Source of the DNA: Klebsiella pneumoniae
Lineage (GTDB): Bacteria > Myxococcota_A > UBA796 > SXON01
DNA: 60,726 nt
Assembly (NCBI GenBank): GCA_945862325.1
Contig: CAMAXZ010000024.1
Span: forward strand, 1 to 60,726
Direction of reading: 5' to 3'
Shown here one piece after another: positions 18,184-26,400 of the stretch (position 1 is its first letter; the number at the start of each line of letters is the position of its first letter). The notes beneath the pieces are model-generated. The model did not search any database and was not told where the DNA came from. It saw nothing but the letters and a program-made list of their open reading frames with translations. A program made the translations under genes and the position numbers.

Positions 18184-18445
18184 TCAGGTCCGCAGCACCT
18201 GCGCGAACAAGTCGGTGAAGGTGGTGCGTGCCTCGAGGTGGTGGGCCAGCTCAGCGTCGTCGAAGCCGAACAACCAGCGGAGGACCTCGTCGAGCTCCGA
18301 GCGCCCACAGTCGTCCGGTGTGGGGGTCCTTCGCCACGAAGTTCACTCCCGTGCCCTTGTGGCCGCTGAGGCGCGCGGACCATGCGCCGTCGCGCTTCTC
18401 GACCAGGAACGTACCTTTGCGTGTGCCGACGAGGAGCGTCGCCAT
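18184..18445 (-). pseudogene. Composite remnant: 5' end of a BNR/sialidase-like gene joined to 3' end of a DUF2200-like gene
   Basis: From the ATG at 18445 the frame reads MATLLVGTRKGTFLVEKRDG and on to HTGRLWAL, the typical first 45 residues of bacterial BNR-repeat (exo-alpha-sialidase/VPS10-like) proteins, then runs into unrelated sequence and stops at 18251. In another frame, bases from about 18312 down to the TGA at 18184 read GRSELDEVLRWLFGFDDAEL then TTFTDLFAQ, which matches the C-terminal part of DUF2200 proteins. The join lies near 18310. A deletion fusing two unrelated genes explains this best. The MoaD/ThiS gene 2 bases upstream is a common partner of the BNR protein, which supports the reading. 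Confidence 0.55.
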
Positions 18446-18447
18446 GT

Positions 18448-18726
18448 TCAACCTCCGCTGAGCGCTTGAAGAATCGACACGACGTCGCCGGGGCTGACGG
18501 CGTCGGACAGCGCGCGCCGGTCGCGTACGCGCTCGGTGTTGACGAAGATGTTGACGTGGGTGCGAAGGCGCCCGAGCTCGTCGCACAGGTAGAAGCCGAT
18601 GCCCGGCGCGAGGCCCTCGAGCCGTTGGAGCACCTCGGCCACGCTCGCGGCCTCCACCGTCACCTCGCGCCCGTCGAGCTGCGGGAAGAAGCTGAAGAGG
18701 TGGCGTGTGAAGCGGAGCGTGACCAC
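18448..18726 (-). CDS. MoaD/ThiS-family ubiquitin-like protein
   Basis: A 92-residue beta-grasp protein from the GTG at 18726. It ends in Gly-Gly (LQALSGG), the tail that MoaD/ThiS proteins use to carry sulfur as a thiocarboxylate after adenylation. Other family marks are LRFTRHLFSFFP at the start, VNIFVNTERVRD and the PGDVVSILQALSGG ending. No molybdopterin or thiazole synthesis gene is nearby. It sits 2 bases before the truncated BNR gene, its usual neighbour in other genomes, so its original context is partly lost. An upstream ATG at 18774 would add 16 unconserved residues. Confidence 0.8.
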   Translation of the reverse strand: MVTLRFTRHLFSFFPQLDGREVTVEAASVAEVLQRLEGLAPGIGFYLCDELGRLRTHVNIFVNTERVRDRRALSDAVSPGDVVSILQALSGG

Positions 18727-18801
18727 GCGGTGCCCTGGCGCGGCAGCCCACGGCACCCGCGCGCCGGCGTCCACACGGGCGCGGGCGTGAACCGACCCCG
18801 C

Positions 18802-20325
18802 TCACCGGTGGAGGATCGCGTACCCGTACGCGTCGAGGGCCACCACGCCTTCGCGGCCTCGTCCGGAGCTCACGTCGATCCAGGCGCCGTCGAGCTCGGC
18901 GGACACAGGCGCCGGAGACAGGTTCACCACCACGAGCAGGCGGCCCTGGTCGCGCGTGTAGGCCACGACGGCCGGCGCCCCGACGTCGACGGGCGACCAC
19001 GACGCGTCGGCGAGGCGCGGGCGGAGCGGCGCGAGGGACTGGATGAGCCGGAGCATGCTGTCGGGGTCGGCGGCCGCGGCCTCGACGTTGACCCCCTCCG
19101 CGTACGCGGGATCGAGGGTGAACCAGGGGATCGCCGCCTCGGTGAACCCGCCCGCGTGCCCGCCGTCCCACGGCATCGGGGCCCGCCACGCGTAGTCCTG
19201 CCCGGTGGCGGTCGTCGCGTCGGCGAGGTCGAGCTCCTCGCCGTAGTAGAGGATCGGGTCGCCCGGCAACGTGAGCTGAAGCACCTGCATCGCCCGGCGC
19301 GCGCGGGCGTCGGGGACGAACGCGGGCAGACGCCGGACGTCGTGCGACTGAAGAAAAGGTGAGGTACGCCCCAGCACGTCGGCCGCTTCCTGGTCGCGCA
19401 GGTGCGCGAGCAGCGGGCCTGGATCCCCGGCGGCCAGGGCGGCGAGCAGCGCGGGGCGACGCGCGAAGTCGATGACGCGGTCCGCCTCGGGGGCCGCCGG
19501 ACCGCCGAGGTAGCTCGCCTGGGCCGTCGGGTCTTCCACGGATGCTTCGGCGAGGATCCGGGCGTCGGGGTCAACCGCGCGGGCCTCGGCCATGAGCTCG
19601 GCCAGGAGCGCGTGGGTGTCCGGGGTGTCGGTGATCGCGTCGGCGTCCTCCACGAGGGTGACGACGGCGTCGAGCCGGTAGCCGTCGACCACGTCGAGCC
19701 AGCCGGAGAAGGCGCGCAACATCCGCGCGCGCGTGAGGGCGTCGGACCAGTCGAGGTCGGGCAGCTCGGCGCCGAAGAACCCGTAGTACCAGCCTTCTGA
19801 CGCCGACCGGTGCCATCGCAGCGCGTCCCACTGCGTGTCGCTGAAGACGTAGCGCGCCCGGTCGGGCGAGCCCGCCCGGGCGTTCGCCGCGACGAACCAG
19901 GGGTGCGACGTCGACGTGTGGTTGAGCGGGAGGTCGAGCAGCACCCGCATGCCCGCGGCGTGGGCGTCGTCGACGAGGCGCTCGAGGTCCTCCACCGACC
20001 CGTATTCGGCGCGCAGCGCCTCGAAGTCCGTCACGTCGTACCCGGCCGGGCTCGGGCTCTCGAGGATCGGCATCAACCAGATCGTCTCCACCCCGAGCGA
20101 CGCGACGTGCCCGAGCCGCCGCCGCGCCCCCTCCAGATCGCCGATGCCGTCGGCGTCGGAGTCCTGGAACGAGCGGACGTACAGCTCGTAGACGAGGCCC
20201 AGGCCGCGAGGGGTCTCGTCGTACCCGAGCGACGCCGTGTCGCGCGCCTCGATCGACCGCACCGACCCACCCGCTGCCACACATCCCCACACCGCCACCA
20301 GGCCCAGGAGCGCACCCACGAACAC
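18802..20325 (-). CDS. GH13 alpha-amylase-like lipoprotein
   Basis: A 507-residue glycoside hydrolase with a lipoprotein signal (AVWGC, Cys15), so it probably sits on the outer membrane or periplasmic face and cleaves alpha-glucans. The (beta/alpha)8 barrel regions are clear: DLPLNHT (131-137), GYRLDAV with nucleophile Asp219, ILAEAS with acid/base Glu260, and FLQSHDVRRL with the third Asp. Around residue 360 the YYGEELDLAD loop is typical of the family. A C-terminal beta domain ends the protein. It starts at 20325 and lies alone between the MoaD gene and the toxin-antitoxin operon. The exact substrate (starch, trehalose, oligosaccharide) is open. Confidence 0.88.
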   Translation of the reverse strand: MFVGALLGLVAVWGCVAAGGSVRSIEARDTASLGYDETPRGLGLVYELYVRSFQDSDADGIGDLEGARRRLGHVASLGVETIWLMPILESPSPAGYDVTDFEALRAEYGSVEDLERLVDDAHAAGMRVLLDLPLNHTSTSHPWFVAANARAGSPDRARYVFSDTQWDALRWHRSASEGWYYGFFGAELPDLDWSDALTRARMLRAFSGWLDVVDGYRLDAVVTLVEDADAITDTPDTHALLAELMAEARAVDPDARILAEASVEDPTAQASYLGGPAAPEADRVIDFARRPALLAALAAGDPGPLLAHLRDQEAADVLGRTSPFLQSHDVRRLPAFVPDARARRAMQVLQLTLPGDPILYYGEELDLADATTATGQDYAWRAPMPWDGGHAGGFTEAAIPWFTLDPAYAEGVNVEAAAADPDSMLRLIQSLAPLRPRLADASWSPVDVGAPAVVAYTRDQGRLLVVVNLSPAPVSAELDGAWIDVSSGRGREGVVALDAYGYAILHR

Positions 20326-20425
20326 CTCGCGGGCCGGCCTCCTTCAAGGGGCGGGCCGCGCGGGGCGCACGGGATTTCAGGGGTTTGTGACGGGTAGGAC
20401 TGACAGGTGTCGGCGGTGACGTTCG

Positions 20426-20938
20426 TCAGTTCGACGGACGTTCGTCGGGGCGGCTCGGGTTGGCCAGCGGCGGGAGCCCGAGCGACGCCCGCTCGGTGGC
20501 GAGCGCCTCGCGCTCCTCCGTGGTCAGTTCAAGGCGTAGAACATCGATCGAGCAGGTGGGGCCGGCGTGCCACGTCCCTTCGGCCACGCGATGCTCGATC
20601 CGGAACTCGATGATCTCCGGCCGTCGCAGGCGGAGAACCTGGTAGTTCGTTCCGACATGCCCGACCCGCGTCCCCGGCTGCCATTGGACGGTCCAGTTCG
20701 TCACGCACTGCTCTTCGTCGGTGGCGGAGCGGCGAATGAGCCGGAAGCTCACGGGGGTCGGCGCCGCGGGCGGCTTGCCCGCGCACGAGAACCGCGCGGC
20801 GATGGCGAAGCCGTGATGTTGGGCGGGGAAGTCGACCGCCGCGACTTGTCCGAGGCACGACACCAAGGTGATGTTGCCGGTGAGGGCGTCGTCGATGACG
20901 CGCTCCGCGAGGACCAACCACTCGCCGCGGAGCCTCAC
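20426..20938 (-). CDS. Third gene of the higBA operon, DUF6941-like, function unknown
   Basis: A 170-residue protein whose GTG start overlaps the higA stop (GTGA), so it is made from the toxin-antitoxin transcript. It begins with RLRGEWLVLAERVIDDALTG, then NITLVSCLGQVAAVDFPAQH, a pattern I associate with the DUF6941 beta-sandwich family found in phages and bacterial accessory regions (gene product, then a line on not-self loss or comparison is unknown). There is no signal peptide or membrane segment; the C-terminus is polar. The family assignment is by recall and weak. Its place suggests a modifier of the TA pair or a cargo gene. Confidence 0.6.
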   Translation of the reverse strand: MRLRGEWLVLAERVIDDALTGNITLVSCLGQVAAVDFPAQHHGFAIAARFSCAGKPPAAPTPVSFRLIRRSATDEEQCVTNWTVQWQPGTRVGHVGTNYQVLRLRRPEIIEFRIEHRVAEGTWHAGPTCSIDVLRLELTTEEREALATERASLGLPPLANPSRPDERPSN

Positions 20939-21432
20939 GCTGCCGCCTGCCGGGAAAGGGCCCGGTTGGGCACAACGGCGTCGAGCCCGCGGTGACCGAG
21001 CAGCCCAGTCTCCACGACTTCGCGAGCGAGCGCGCGCGGCCCTGGGACCATCACCGGCGCGTCGACTTCGCCGTCCGATACGAGCTGCTCGACGCCCAGG
21101 CCCAACGCCGGCGCGAGGTAACGCACCATCGCGAGCGTCAGCGCGCGCTTTCCCGAGATCACCTCGGACACCCTGCCAGACCCCCACCCGAGCTGTCGCG
21201 CGAGGGCACGCTGCGTGAGCCCAAGCTCGCGCAGCTTGAACGCGATCAGCTTGCGAGGATTGGGGGGCGGCAGGAGGCGGTCGAGCTCTTCGGCCTCGTA
21301 CGCTGCGATTCGACCCGCCATGACGTCGAGCGTCTCAGCCTCGGGCGTGCCCGGGTCCGCGGACCAGAGTCGTTCGACCAGCTCGAGGGCGCGCGCGTGG
21401 TCGGCCTCGTTGTGTAGGTTGAATGGCTTCAT
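20935..21432 (-). CDS. higA: HigA-type antitoxin with XRE DNA-binding domain
   Basis: A 165-residue antitoxin starting at the ATG at 21432, which overlaps the toxin stop (ATGA). The N-terminal half (residues 1-45, LDVMAGRIAAYEAEELDRLL) is the toxin-binding region of this HigA type. Residues 55-110 are a helix-turn-helix: LRELGLTQRALARQLGWGSG, then RVSEVISGKRALTLAMVRYL. It should neutralise HigB and repress its own promoter; a perfect palindrome near the transcription start is the likely operator. The C-terminus is about 40 residues longer than usual (from VDAPVMVPGPRALAREV), of unknown purpose. Confidence 0.85.
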   Translation of the reverse strand: MKPFNLHNEADHARALELVERLWSADPGTPEAETLDVMAGRIAAYEAEELDRLLPPPNPRKLIAFKLRELGLTQRALARQLGWGSGRVSEVISGKRALTLAMVRYLAPALGLGVEQLVSDGEVDAPVMVPGPRALAREVVETGLLGHRGLDAVVPNRALSRQAAA

Positions 21433-21767
21433 TTGAGCCCCCGGCCCGACGGGCAAACGGTCAAGGCGTTGATGCGGTCGTACTCGGCGTGCGTGCCGAT
21501 GAACTGGACGTAGACGATCCCGCGGTGCTCCTTTGCCGGATCGGCGTACCGAATCTCAGCGACCAAGCGGAAGTTGTTTCCTTTGACCTCGAACACGAAG
21601 CGATCCTTGCCGACAGCGCGCGCGGCGGCGCCCATCGACGCGCGTACATCGTCCGCGCTCTGCCATGCCGCAGCCTCGACTGCGGCTCGCCAATCTGCCA
21701 GCGCTTGGCGAGCGGACGCGTGGTCCGCCGCAAAGTTCGCGATGGTCCTCGCGGTGATCAGCCGCAC
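21429..21767 (-). CDS. higB: HigB-type mRNA interferase toxin
   Basis: A 112-residue RelE-superfamily toxin that cuts mRNA on the ribosome. Family marks: RLITARTIANFAADH at the start, the W-x-S-x-x-D-V region (AAWQSADDVRASMG), DRFVFEVKGNNFRLVAEIRY and the ending VYVQFIGTHAEYDRIN. I choose the GTG at 21767 because it gives the family's N-terminus; the longer frame from 21812 would begin inside the predicted -10 element. It is the first gene of a three-gene overlapping operon with higA and the 20426 gene. Confidence 0.88.
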   Translation of the reverse strand: MRLITARTIANFAADHASARQALADWRAAVEAAAWQSADDVRASMGAAARAVGKDRFVFEVKGNNFRLVAEIRYADPAKEHRGIVYVQFIGTHAEYDRINALTVCPSGRGLK

Positions 21768-21772
21768 GTTCG

Positions 21773-21788
21773 TCCCGACGAGTCGGGA
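21773..21788. promoter_or_regulatory. Perfect 7-2-7 palindrome, probable HigA operator
   Basis: The plus strand reads TCCCGAC-GA-GTCGGGA, a perfect inverted repeat. It lies 5 bases upstream of the higB start codon and just downstream of the predicted -10 element, the place where HigA dimers usually bind to repress their operon. Confidence 0.65.
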
Positions 21789-21810
21789 AGGTCGCTCCCG
21801 CCATGGGAGC

Positions 21811-21838
21811 ACCGTAACGCCGTGGGCGTACGAGTCAA
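21811..21838 (-). promoter_or_regulatory. Predicted sigma-70-like promoter of the higBA operon
   Basis: On the minus strand TTGACT (21838-21833), a 16-base spacer and TACGGT (21816-21811) give a reasonable promoter. Transcription would start near 21803, leaving a leader of about 36 bases that contains the palindrome. Confidence 0.45.
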
Positions 21839-21891
21839 GTGCCGCGGCCCTCGGGCCCGCGAGACCTGTGCGTCCCGCGGGCCCACCGCCC

Positions 21892-23520
21892 CTACAACAG
21901 CCCCGGCTTGCCGCTGGTCGTCGTGGCGACGTTGCGCGTGCCCTTGCCGTTGCTCTCCACCCGCAGGGAGACCGCCGGCGGCGCCTCGATGACCCCGTCC
22001 CCGTCGGTGTCGACCGTGCGCTCGAACCCGATCGGCTCGCCGCCGATGAGGATGTCGCCGCGGGCGACGGCCACGTCCTTGTCCTTGCCCGCGAAGGCGA
22101 GGTCGCCGTCCTCGTCGTTGCACACCGTGGCGAAGAACTTGCCGCGGGCCAAGGTGTCGCGGCGGCCCTTCGCGTTGGCCGCGCCCTGCAGCTTCACGGT
22201 GCCCGTGACGTCGAGGCCGACGGGGTCTTCGCCGAAGGTGGCTTCGATCCCGAACACCACGGACACCTCGGGGTCGTAGGTGACCGACAGGTCCTCCGAG
22301 TCGAGCTTGTTGCCCTTGGCGTCGTACAGCACCGCGGCGAAGTCCCCGCCGACGGGCAGGTCCGACACGGCCTCGCCGTACGCGGTCGCGGACAGGTCCC
22401 AGCCGCCGTCTGCGCCCTGCGACACCGACACGCACACGCCGTCGACGCACACCGGGGGCGCGTCGGGGCTGACGGTCACGTTCGCGACCGAGTCGGCGTC
22501 GTCGTGCTTCACGATGACCACGATCTTCGCGGCATTCGCCATCTGCTTCGTGGTGATCGGGGTGGAGCCGGCCACCTGCACGCTGTTCGCGGGCACGGTC
22601 CAGGTCTCGCCGCCGTCGAGCGTGATCTCGGCCCACTCCGGGAGCTCCTCTTCCGCGCTCCAGCCGTCGGAGTGGACGAGGAAGCCCACGGTGCCGCCCG
22701 CGTGGAACTGGTCGCTGATGAGCGCGGTGGTGGTGAGCGGGTCTTCGTCGAGCGTCAGCGCGCCCTGGCCGACACCGCCGTCGGTCCACGCCGGGGCGAG
22801 CTTCGCCTTGGCCGTCTCGATCTTCTTGCCGCGCGCATCGCGGGTGGTCGCCTTCACCACCACCTCGCCCTCGTGGTCGAGGCTCGGCTCGGCCTCCCAG
22901 ACGATCTCGAGGTCGCTCCAGGCGACGTCCGCGTTCGTGGTCGACACCACCGTCGTGACCGACTCGCCCTTGATGCACGCGCCGGACTTGTCGTAGGCGT
23001 AGCAGACCTCCTTGGTCACGGTGTCTTCGACGGTGATGGAGGCGTACGCCACGTCGAGCGCGTCGACGCCCGAGAGGTCGACCCGGAATTCCACGCCCTC
23101 GTCGGTGGCGACGGCGCGGGAGCTCACCACGAGGTCGCCGACCGCCGCGGAGTCCTGCGCGCGGGTGCCGGGCGCCACGGCGACCGCGACCTCGGCGATC
23201 GCCACGTTCTCGGTGTCGTAGAGGATGATTGTCCCGCGCGCGTCATCGCCGAAGGTGTGGACGGACTCGGCCGTGCCGTGCAGGAGGACGTTGCCTTCCA
23301 CCAGGATCAGCTCCTCGCTGCCGGCGTCCGACTCGACGTCGGCCACCACGGCCGTGACGTCCGGCGTCGTCGTGACCGACACCGCCGAGGTGCGGTAGGA
23401 CACGGTCGTCGAGCCTTCGGTGGTGATCTGCCGGATCCGGATGTTCTTGATCTTCGGGACGTTCGTCGCCTCGGCGGGGGCGACGAGGACGAGCGAGAGG
23501 AGGACGGAGGGGATCAGCAT
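21892..23520 (-). CDS. Secreted beta-rich protein of unknown function
   Basis: A 542-residue protein with a cleavable signal peptide (MLIPSVLLSLVLVAPAEAT). The rest is rich in Val, Thr, Asp and Ala, with the alternating pattern of repeated beta-sandwich domains, each about 85-100 residues. Only a few Cys are present (YAYDKSGACIKG, PPVCVDGVCVSV), likely in disulfides. Near the C-terminus FERTVDTDGDGV is a calcium-binding-like DxDxDG loop. I do not recognise a family. It probably acts in the periplasm or outside the cell. The gene is alone, divergent from the kinase at 23620. Confidence 0.7.
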   Translation of the reverse strand: MLIPSVLLSLVLVAPAEATNVPKIKNIRIRQITTEGSTTVSYRTSAVSVTTTPDVTAVVADVESDAGSEELILVEGNVLLHGTAESVHTFGDDARGTIILYDTENVAIAEVAVAVAPGTRAQDSAAVGDLVVSSRAVATDEGVEFRVDLSGVDALDVAYASITVEDTVTKEVCYAYDKSGACIKGESVTTVVSTTNADVAWSDLEIVWEAEPSLDHEGEVVVKATTRDARGKKIETAKAKLAPAWTDGGVGQGALTLDEDPLTTTALISDQFHAGGTVGFLVHSDGWSAEEELPEWAEITLDGGETWTVPANSVQVAGSTPITTKQMANAAKIVVIVKHDDADSVANVTVSPDAPPVCVDGVCVSVSQGADGGWDLSATAYGEAVSDLPVGGDFAAVLYDAKGNKLDSEDLSVTYDPEVSVVFGIEATFGEDPVGLDVTGTVKLQGAANAKGRRDTLARGKFFATVCNDEDGDLAFAGKDKDVAVARGDILIGGEPIGFERTVDTDGDGVIEAPPAVSLRVESNGKGTRNVATTTSGKPGLL

Positions 23521-23619
23521 GTGGACCTCGGGGTTGCGCCCCTTCGATACCCGCGGCTTCGCCCGGCGGGACCCTCACTCAACCCCCACTCGCTCCCGCG
23601 GCCCGTCGCGAGACGGTAG

Positions 23620-26391
23620 GTGCGTCGTGTGTCGTCCCCAATCACAGACCGCAGCGGCGGCGGGCGCAGCGAGCCCGGCTCCGATGGCGAGGCCGGCCCG
23701 CCGCCCGTGGCGGGCCACCGGTACACCCTCGGGGCCGTGCTCGGCCAGGGCGGCATGGGGGTCGTGCACGCCGCGCGCGACGAGGCGCTCGGTCGCGACG
23801 TGGCGCTCAAGGAGCTCCGGCAGGACCTCGACGGCCCTTCGGCTCGCGCACGGCTGGCGCGCGAGGCCGCGATCACCAGTCGCCTCGACCATCCGGGCAT
23901 CGTCGCGGTGCACGAAGTGGGCGAGCACCCGGACGGGCGGCCCTACTACACGATGCGCCTGGTACGCGGCCGGAGCCTCGCCGAGTCGGGGCCGGGCCTC
24001 GCCGCGGCGGCGCGCCTGCGGCACCTCTTGGCCGCGTGCGAAGCCGTGGCGGCCGCGCACGACGCGGGCATGGTCCACCGCGACCTGAAGCCGGGGAACA
24101 TCCTCGTTGGTCCGCACGGCGAGACCCAGGTGATCGACTGGGGCCTCGCCGCGCCGACGGCGGCCGCGGCGGCGCGTTGGTCGGGGCTTCCCGGCAGCAC
24201 GGCCACCGGCCGTGTCGGCACCGACGCGTACATGGCGCCGGAGCAGGCCGGCGGCGCATCGCCGGACCCGCGGCACGACGTGTGGAGCCTGGGCGCGAGC
24301 ATCGGGGAAGTGCTCGGCACGGCCGAGCCGGAGCTCGCGGCGATCCTCGGGCGCTGTCGCGCCCCCCTCCACGAACGCTACGCCGACGCCGGCGCGCTCG
24401 CCGACGATCTCCAGGCGTTCTTCGAGGGGCGACGGGTCGCCGCGCACCGCTACAGCCCCGGGGAGCTGCTCGGTCGGCTCGTGCGGGCGTGGAGGGCGCC
24501 GCTCGCGGTCGGGTTGGCCGGGCTGCTCGCGGTGAGCGGGGCCGTGGCGTGGGGGTGGTGGGAGACCGGGCGCTCTCTGGATCGCGCCGTCGCCGCCGAG
24601 GCCGACGCGCGGTCTCGCCTCGCCGATGTGCAGCTCGAACAGGCGGTAGAGGCCACCCGAGCGGGGCAGCGCGAGCCGGCGGAGCGCCTTGCCCTCGCCG
24701 TGCTCGACGTCCGTGAGGACCCGCTCGCCCGTGGGGTGTTCGCCAGCTTCGGAAGGGCGGAGCGGCCGGTGCGGCTGCGCGACGAGCGAGCCCCGGCGTG
24801 TACGTGGTCCCGCCTCGCGCCGAGCGCCGAGTGGCTCGTGTGCGGTACCGCCGTCGGCGCGTCGCGTCACGGCCGGGGCCCGACGTGGGAGGTGCCCGGC
24901 GACTGGGCGGGCGCGTCGGTGCACGGGGACATCGTGCTGCTCTGGGACCGGGCGCGGCGCCTGACGGCGGTGGACGCCATGACGGGGGACGTGCGTGGTA
25001 CCTGGCCGGCGCGTCGCGACGACTGGGCCCCGCAGGCCGGCTCCCGCGCGTTCTGGACCGGCCTCGCGCCGCTCGACCCGGGGACCCTGCGTCCGTCGGG
25101 GTGCGTCGGGAGGCTCATCTCCGGCGACGCCGACGGCGGCGGCCGCACCGCCACGGCGTGCGACGACGGCACGCTCCTGCTGGGCACCATCCGGGACCCG
25201 GGCGAGCGGAGCGTCGCCACCGGGCTCGTCGGAGACCAGGCCATCGCCACCCTCGCGTTGTCGCCGCACGGGGTCGTGATCGGCAGCTTGCGCGGCCGGG
25301 TCACGTCGTGGGGGTGGGACGGGCGTCGGCTCAGCGCCGGAGACTCCGGGCTCGGACTGATCGGGCGGATCGTGGCGTCCGACGATGGGCGCCACGTCGC
25401 CCTGGTGGGGGAGGGTGGACGGGTCGGCCTCTGGCGGCTCGACTCGACCACCCTCGTCGCGGCGCTCGATCTCCCGGCGCAGGACGTGGCGTTCGGCGCG
25501 GAAGGGCTCGTGGTGCACACCGGCGAGGCCCGCGTGACGTGGCGCTTGCCCGCCGGCACCCCCGCCGAGATCCGCGCGCCGGGTGGCCTCGCGGGCCTCG
25601 CCGTGTCCGCCGACGGCGCGCTCCTCGCCGTCGCCGGCGGTGACGGCTTCGGCGCCGTGGTCGACCTCTCGAACGGGTCCGTGCGGCGCCTCACGATGGG
25701 CACCCGCGTCGTCAAGTCGGCGGCCTTCGGGCTCGGCGGCACCTGGTTCTCGGGGATGGACCCCCCGTACTTGTCGCGCCTCGACGGCGCCGTCGCGGCG
25801 CGGGGCCGACCACTGCGGCGCCTCGACACCCTGGCCGACGGGTCCCTGCTCGGCGTCGACATGGACAGCGGGCTCTTTCGTTGGCGGGACCCCTCCGCCG
25901 CGCCGGAGCACATCGGGGAGGGGCGAATGTTCGTCGACATGGCGCCCGCCGAGGACGCGCATGTCCTGCTCGATCGCGACGGGCGGGTGTGGCGACTCGA
26001 CGAGCACGGCCTCGCCGAGCTCCGCCAGGTGCCCGGGGCGCGGGCGGTGGCGTGGTGGCAGGGCCAACCGGTGGTCGCGACCGCGGACGAGGTCCTCGTC
26101 GGCGAACGGCGAATCCGCGCTCCCTCCGTCCTCGACGTCGCGGTCTCCGCCACCCGGCTCGCCGCCGCCGCGTTGGACGGGCACGTACGGGTCTACGACA
26201 TCCGCTCCGGCCGCCTCCTCGTCGACCTCCCCGGCCACCGCGAGCGGGCGGTGGGCGTCGAGTTCCTGCCCGACGGCGACCTCGCCAGCGTGTCGTGGGA
26301 CGGCAGCGCGCGCGTGGCCGCGCTCGCCCTCGCCGAGCGCCCGCTCCCGACCTTGCGCGCCGAGGTGGAGGGCGCCTGGGGTACGGAATAG
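23620..26391 (+). CDS. Membrane Ser/Thr protein kinase with WD40-like sensor domain
   Basis: A 923-residue Hanks-type kinase. Kinase domain at about 35-272: glycine loop LGQGGMGVVHAA, Lys64 in VALKEL, HRDLKPGN with catalytic Asp155, and a DWG (Asp173) in place of DFG, common in bacterial kinases of this class. A transmembrane helix (about 293-315) follows. The outer part, residues 370-915, has WD40-like repeats such as LALSPHGVVIGSLRGRV and VRVYDIRSGRLLVDLPGH, a likely sensor propeller. The GTG at 23620 gives the listed start; a GTG four codons later is also possible. The FHA gene begins 9 bases after the stop, so the FHA domain is the likely reader of its phosphothreonine marks. Confidence 0.88.
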   Translation: MRRVSSPITDRSGGGRSEPGSDGEAGPPPVAGHRYTLGAVLGQGGMGVVHAARDEALGRDVALKELRQDLDGPSARARLAREAAITSRLDHPGIVAVHEVGEHPDGRPYYTMRLVRGRSLAESGPGLAAAARLRHLLAACEAVAAAHDAGMVHRDLKPGNILVGPHGETQVIDWGLAAPTAAAAARWSGLPGSTATGRVGTDAYMAPEQAGGASPDPRHDVWSLGASIGEVLGTAEPELAAILGRCRAPLHERYADAGALADDLQAFFEGRRVAAHRYSPGELLGRLVRAWRAPLAVGLAGLLAVSGAVAWGWWETGRSLDRAVAAEADARSRLADVQLEQAVEATRAGQREPAERLALAVLDVREDPLARGVFASFGRAERPVRLRDERAPACTWSRLAPSAEWLVCGTAVGASRHGRGPTWEVPGDWAGASVHGDIVLLWDRARRLTAVDAMTGDVRGTWPARRDDWAPQAGSRAFWTGLAPLDPGTLRPSGCVGRLISGDADGGGRTATACDDGTLLLGTIRDPGERSVATGLVGDQAIATLALSPHGVVIGSLRGRVTSWGWDGRRLSAGDSGLGLIGRIVASDDGRHVALVGEGGRVGLWRLDSTTLVAALDLPAQDVAFGAEGLVVHTGEARVTWRLPAGTPAEIRAPGGLAGLAVSADGALLAVAGGDGFGAVVDLSNGSVRRLTMGTRVVKSAAFGLGGTWFSGMDPPYLSRLDGAVAARGRPLRRLDTLADGSLLGVDMDSGLFRWRDPSAAPEHIGEGRMFVDMAPAEDAHVLLDRDGRVWRLDEHGLAELRQVPGARAVAWWQGQPVVATADEVLVGERRIRAPSVLDVAVSATRLAAAALDGHVRVYDIRSGRLLVDLPGHRERAVGVEFLPDGDLASVSWDGSARVAALALAERPLPTLRAEVEGAWGTE

Positions 26392-26400
26392 CCCTACCCC

